NCBI GenBank assembly: GCA_947561585.1 | Contig: CANNZV010001049.1 | Location: 1-64,000 of the forward strand | Source: Caprella mutica | Taxonomy: Eukaryota > Arthropoda > Malacostraca > Amphipoda > Caprellidae | DNA length: 64,000 nucleotides | Reading direction: 5' to 3' | In this document: positions 26,201 to 32,200 of the stretch, piece by piece | Numbering within the stretch: the first letter of the stretch is position 1 | Layout of the letters: every line of letters starts with the position of its first letter | Position numbers and translations under genes: made by a program | Notes under the pieces: model-generated | The model's database searches: none | What the model was told of the DNA's origin: nothing | Seen by the model: only the letters and a program-made list of their open reading frames with translations

Positions 26201-29200
26201 GTCACATCTGTGGTTTATCATGAGTCACATCTGTGGTTTATCATGAGTCACATCTGTGGTTTATCATGAGTCACAACTGTGGTTTATCATGAGTCACATC
26301 TGTGGTTTATCATGAGTCACATCTGTGGTTTATCATGAGTCAAATCTGTGGTTTATCATGAGTCACATCTGTGGTTTATCATGAGTCACATCTGTGGTTT
26401 ATCATGAGTCAAATCTGTGGTTTATCATGAGTCACATCTGTGGTTTATCATGATCAAATTCAGCAGTTTATCATGAGTAAATTCAGAAGTCTTTCATGAG
26501 TAAATTCAGGAGTTTATGATTGATTGTTTGACTCAATTTTCATGAACATCTTTATAATAGGAAATTAGGAATTGTTTAGAATTATGTCTTTTTTTTTCTA
26601 TCATTTTTTTTATTCACTAGGGTTCATTATTTTTTGAAATTATTTTCAGAAGATGGACGAACTCAACCATTCTAATGCGAAAATCAGATAAACCAAAGAC
26701 AATTTTGTACTTCAATGACGTGAGCATTCATTTTAAGAAATATACATTTTTTCTAAAAGCTCTAAATTTTCAATTGCTTGGAATGAAGCAATTTCGAATC
26801 TTCGAGTAGTTGATATTTTTGAGTATCTCATTTCAAGTTGTAATTATACTGGAGCATGAAATTGAACAATCACCGATATATTCTTTTTATAATATATTCA
26901 TCTTAACAAATAAAATATTAAAGCCGCACAAAAATTGGGATCAAACCACTACGAATGTTTGCCCAATGCATCCAACATATCGCTTGTTTGCGAGAACAGT
27001 GTCATAACTTCAAAAAAGCTATTTTTCAGGAGAGGCGTATTAGTACTTGTAATGTACGTCCAGGACATTTAGCCTCTCTAGCGGTATATTTTAAAGTTTC
27101 AATGATGATTTTTTTACCAAAATAATCAGCATTTTATGATTAATATATCTATATGGATAACTCTGAAATACATGTTTTTGTACTTATGACGTTGTTGCTG
27201 CAAACAAGCGATATTTACATTGACCTTAGATGCAAAGTAGAGACGATTGTTGTGATCTGCATTGTTTTAATTCTTAGACTCTAGCTTTCAAAATCATTAG
27301 GATTGGGTACTGTTTAGTAGACACCTTTCTTTAAAAAATAAACTAATTGAAAGTTTTTAGATCCAATGATAAGGGAAACTATTCATTTTGATCAGGAATT
27401 AGGAGCATAGATCGAAATCTTTTCTTATGTCATCTTTGCCCCAAGTAATTTAAAAAAACCAATAACTTTATTCAATTTTCTTTTACGTCCTAGAATAATG
27501 AAGGTATTTCGTATCGATTGGCTGCTAGCTTTTTCAATTATGACCACCCAAATCACAAATTTAACAGTTAATGGTTTAACCTCACAGTTATAACAAATCT
27601 ATTACAATTCATCACAGTGTTTTCAGCATTGTTAATAATTACTAATACATAAAGTAAATGTAACGATTATTATAGATGACCCTGCTTATGAATCTAATAA
27701 TATAGCTGAAGATTATTTGAAATCTTGAAAATTTGATGATAGTGCCCTATATTGACTAAAGTATCCAAACTTTTATGAAAAAGCTGATGTACAAATAATT
27801 TGTTTTCCAGTTCGCTAAAAATAATGAGTACTATTTTGGAGAAGGTATGGAGCCGTTCATCAAGGCTGACTGTCCCTTCTCTAACTGCTTCGCCACCTCC
27901 AACAGGACTCTGGTGAAGCCGCAGGATGCCGATGCAATCATCTGGCACCCACGAGCTTTTTTCAACCTAACACTGCCTGAGAAAATGTCAATTTAATAGT
28001 TAAACTGCTGATAACTTATTATATATATTATTTTATCAAATATGCTTAATCTATCTCTAATATATAATACGCTAGAATTGTCTGTGTGTCTGTGTATGTG
28101 TGTGTGTGTGTGTACTTGGAGCACTATTAGTGTAGCAATTTTTCGAAAGTGTAGTTGAAATCAACATGTTAGAAGCATTAAAAAAACACGGATTTTCGAA
28201 ATATTAACTCTTGATTTATAATGGGATTTATAATTAATTCGACATACTTTCCAGTACATTTTCCGAAACTATCCAACAGAATGAGCTGAAATTTTCTAGA
28301 AGCCTTCGGTCTATGCTCCTACTGAACGTTAATGATTTGTTTTACGAAATTGAATCCAGTTTTCTAAATTATTTGGATTTTGAGTTTTAATGGAATACCC
28401 AGTTGGAAGTAGAAGCAGGTTCGAGGCAGCGGTAATCCGATCGGAGTGGTCACCACGGCAGTCAGGGAGCAGCGAGAACGCAACGTTGGATCCAAACTGT
28501 CCGCTTTGGTGGCTAATTTTACTCTGGCGTAACTGCTCATAATTATTCTGGGCACCTGCTCCTATTTGCCTAGCGCTCTGCATTACTGCGAATGCGCGGC
28601 CCGTAGCCACGTCAGTAATATTCTATTCTATTATAGCAGTTTTGGTTAAGGGCCGCGTATCCGCAGTTAGGCAGCGTGCTAGGCAAATGGGGGCATCTGC
28701 CCAGAGTATTTCTGCGCAGTTACGACAGAGTTAAATTAGCCCCCAAAGCGGTCAGTTCAGCTCCCACGCTGCGCTTTCGCTGCTCCATGATTGCCGTGGC
28801 GACTACTCCGATCGACTTAACCGCTACCTCTAACCAGCTCCTATTTTCAATTGGGATATAACAGTTCTTGAAAATTGTGGTGGTGATAATTTTACTGATA
28901 TTTTTTAATTGACAATATGATATCTGATGATCCATTTACAGGAATCAAATTTAGTGTCTATATGAAAAAAATCGATTTGAGTCAGTATCACAATGAACTT
29001 ATTTCTTAAAATACCGAAAATAAATTATCTTGTCATGCTTTCAGATCTCCGCATACGAGACTCGTTTTTTTCATCATGGAATCACCTACACGTTACGACC
29101 TCCTTCTTTATAAATACAGTTATACCTTCAACTACACAATGAGCTACTCGTACCATGCAGACATATTCAACCCGTGAGTAGAGTTATATAGTTAGTCCTT

Positions 29201-32200
29201 TAAACACACTGAGTATATGCATATGGTTGTAAAATATTTGCCTTTCGAAATGTAAACTATTCCTTCAGGAACTAAGACCAGCGAATAAACGTAAAATTTT
29301 CATAAGTTATTTCATGAAAAAAATATTGAAGTATTTAAATCAAATGAAAATATGTAAGGCAGTAACCCTAGTTACATTTTCCGTACATACTTCTCATAGT
29401 TGACGAAAAACTCGGTCGAGTGAAACTTGGCCGAATAACATTAGGCCGAAAGACATTTGGCCGAAAGGACATTTGGCTGAATGGACATTTAGACGAAAGG
29501 ACATTTGGCCGAAAGGACATTTGGTCGAATGGACATTTGGCCGAAAGGACATTTGGCCGAAAGGACATTTGGCCGAATGGACATTTAGACGAATGAACAT
29601 TTGGCCGAAAGGTTATTATTTTGTAGACAAAAGATGGGATAGTAATATTACTTAGTACTTAATATAATAAACATAATAAATTTATATAATATATAATGTA
29701 TTCTATTATACAGGGTGTACCAAAAAAACCGACACCTATATTTCACAGACTGTAATCCAAAAACTATTAAACTTACAAAAAATTGGAAAATTACATTTTG
29801 TTTAGCATCATTCATTTCATCTCTGCATGTACAAAATTTCAAAAAGTTTTCTATAAACAGTATTTTTAGTGACCGATACTGAAAACCTGTTAGAGGATTT
29901 TTGTTAAACTTCGAATTTTACGATATATAAACCACGTTTTCGATTACTTTCAACCGTTTATAAATTGGTTTATTAAGAAACATTAATAAAAATCATAAAA
30001 AAACATTGGTTAAAATGCCACATGCCCATGAAATATAAAAACAATCGAATTATTCCTCCTATTATATTTTTCTTCAGTGTGTCCTTCGTTTTCTTCAAGC
30101 ATAATTTTCAGTGACAGATAATAAAAACTTGTTTGCGCACTTACAGTAAAACCTTGCAAATTTTCATTAAAATATTTCTGCAAGAAAAAGTGAATTAGAC
30201 TTTATTAAATCAAAATTCAACAGAATTGTAACTATGGATTTTAGTGGCATCTTTACAAGATGAAAGAGCGGAACAAACTCCTCGATTCCGATCTTCCTCG
30301 GCAGATGAATTTTGCTCAATGGCTTTTGCAAAAAAATGAACAATTTATGGATGATATTGGGGTTTGCATTGAGGGTTGCGTTTCGGTTTCCTCCTGCTGT
30401 AAACAAAAGTTCGCAAACAGGGTTTCAGTTTCGGTCACTAAAAATACTGCTTTAAGAACATTTATTTAATAAATTCATCTAAAATTTTATACAGAGATGG
30501 AAGAAATGTTGAGAAACAAAATGGGATTTTCCAATTTTATGTAAATCTAATAGTTTTCGAATCAACGCCTTTAAAATTTGGGTATCGTTTTTGGGGGGTA
30601 GCTGTACAGTGTGAGTCAGTGTGTCAAGTGGTGAGTCAGTGGCCAAAATAATATCGCGTCTTGCGGGACGCTAAAATCCTTATTTTTGGGTCACGTGACT
30701 GGCAATCTAGCGTCAGTTTAATGGAGAAATGATATAACTGAAACAAAATTTAATGGAGAAATGATATAGCTGAAACAGAATAAGGTTTTACACCGTCTTC
30801 CTTAGCGTCCTGCAATCGCTGCAACACTTCCTCTCTCTAGAGTAGTTTATCATAACTCTATGGGTCTACATTATTCATCATTTCACGATAATATGCACAA
30901 TAAATTGGTTCCATAGATACGTAGATTAATATCAATGAATAATAAATAGTAATTATAAATCTTAATATATGATTTTTTCGATGGCAGTGGATACATTTTT
31001 TGCGGACACACTTTATATGTAAAGTAGTTAGATTACATAAAAACTTGGTCTGAAATATTATAACCAATGATAACAAGTGCTAAAGTATGAAGAGAAGATT
31101 TTATCCACACCTTATACATATTTGCGATGAGATCCATGACTATATAAAAATTCAAATTGTTGAGCAATATATGCTTGCAGTTCATAATTTTGATATACGC
31201 ATTAATGAACATTTTAACTTTCTTTCATTTATATAAAATAGCTTTCAATTAAATGGAAATAATAATTATATTAAACTGAGGCTGCAGTTCGTTTCATGGA
31301 TACACATTGAATAAAACTTGTCGAAAATTACGCTAAATCTACTTCCGGTCAATCATTTTTCGGGTAATTTGTCTGTTCGATCAAATGTCCCTCATCGGCC
31401 AAGTATCCATCGGCTTAGTGTCTATTGGCCAAGTGTCTGCACACGACTTCTCATTGCTCGCAGTTTATAAATCAACCGTTTCCTTAGTTTATAAATTTGT
31501 AGACAATTATCAGATTGTTTGTTCAATAGCACTGATATTTTTTAGTTGAACATTTTATAAAGGAAATAATGCCCTAGGCCTAGAATACCACAGTCGATAC
31601 TGGCTAGTTAGGTGCTGTACTCTTTGCCCATGAGAGACATGATATTTGTGAAGAATATAAATAGTATGGAGTAATTAAACAATTTTCTTCCCTACTAAGT
31701 ATTTAATTACTTTAGAGAGGACTATAAATTAGGGTAGATTTGAAGGTTCTCTCCATTAATTGTTTTAGGTTCTTTTAATCCTTGTTGCTCGAAACGAACG
31801 ATAGCGATTTCAATATTACCGTGTTCTCAACTCTCCCCAAGAAATATATATATATTATTTCAACTCGGAATGATTGCAACAATATTTTTTGTCGATTTTA
31901 ATTCTTTCCCTTAGATGAATCACTGAAATTATAGTTTTATATTTAATTTGAAAAAATAAACTATTGTTATTTTCAGGTACGGGCAAATCATTGCGAAGAA
32001 AAACCCAAATAATGACTCTAAAATAATTAATCACGCATCTGGTAAAACGAAACTTGCTGTTTGGTTTGTATCCAACTGTAATACGAAGAGTCGTCGAGAG
32101 AAGTGAGTCTTTACTTTGAATGTTAGATGTAGATTCACTTGTATTCGACTGACAGTAGTAGATTTCAAATAATAGAATTGACGATGTTAGCAAAAAAAAA

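Noticed and set aside
28329..28935. Frames of 60-93 residues in intron 6 of copy A
   Set aside because: They lie in the inverted arms of a GC-richer MITE; both arms give mirror-image peptides.
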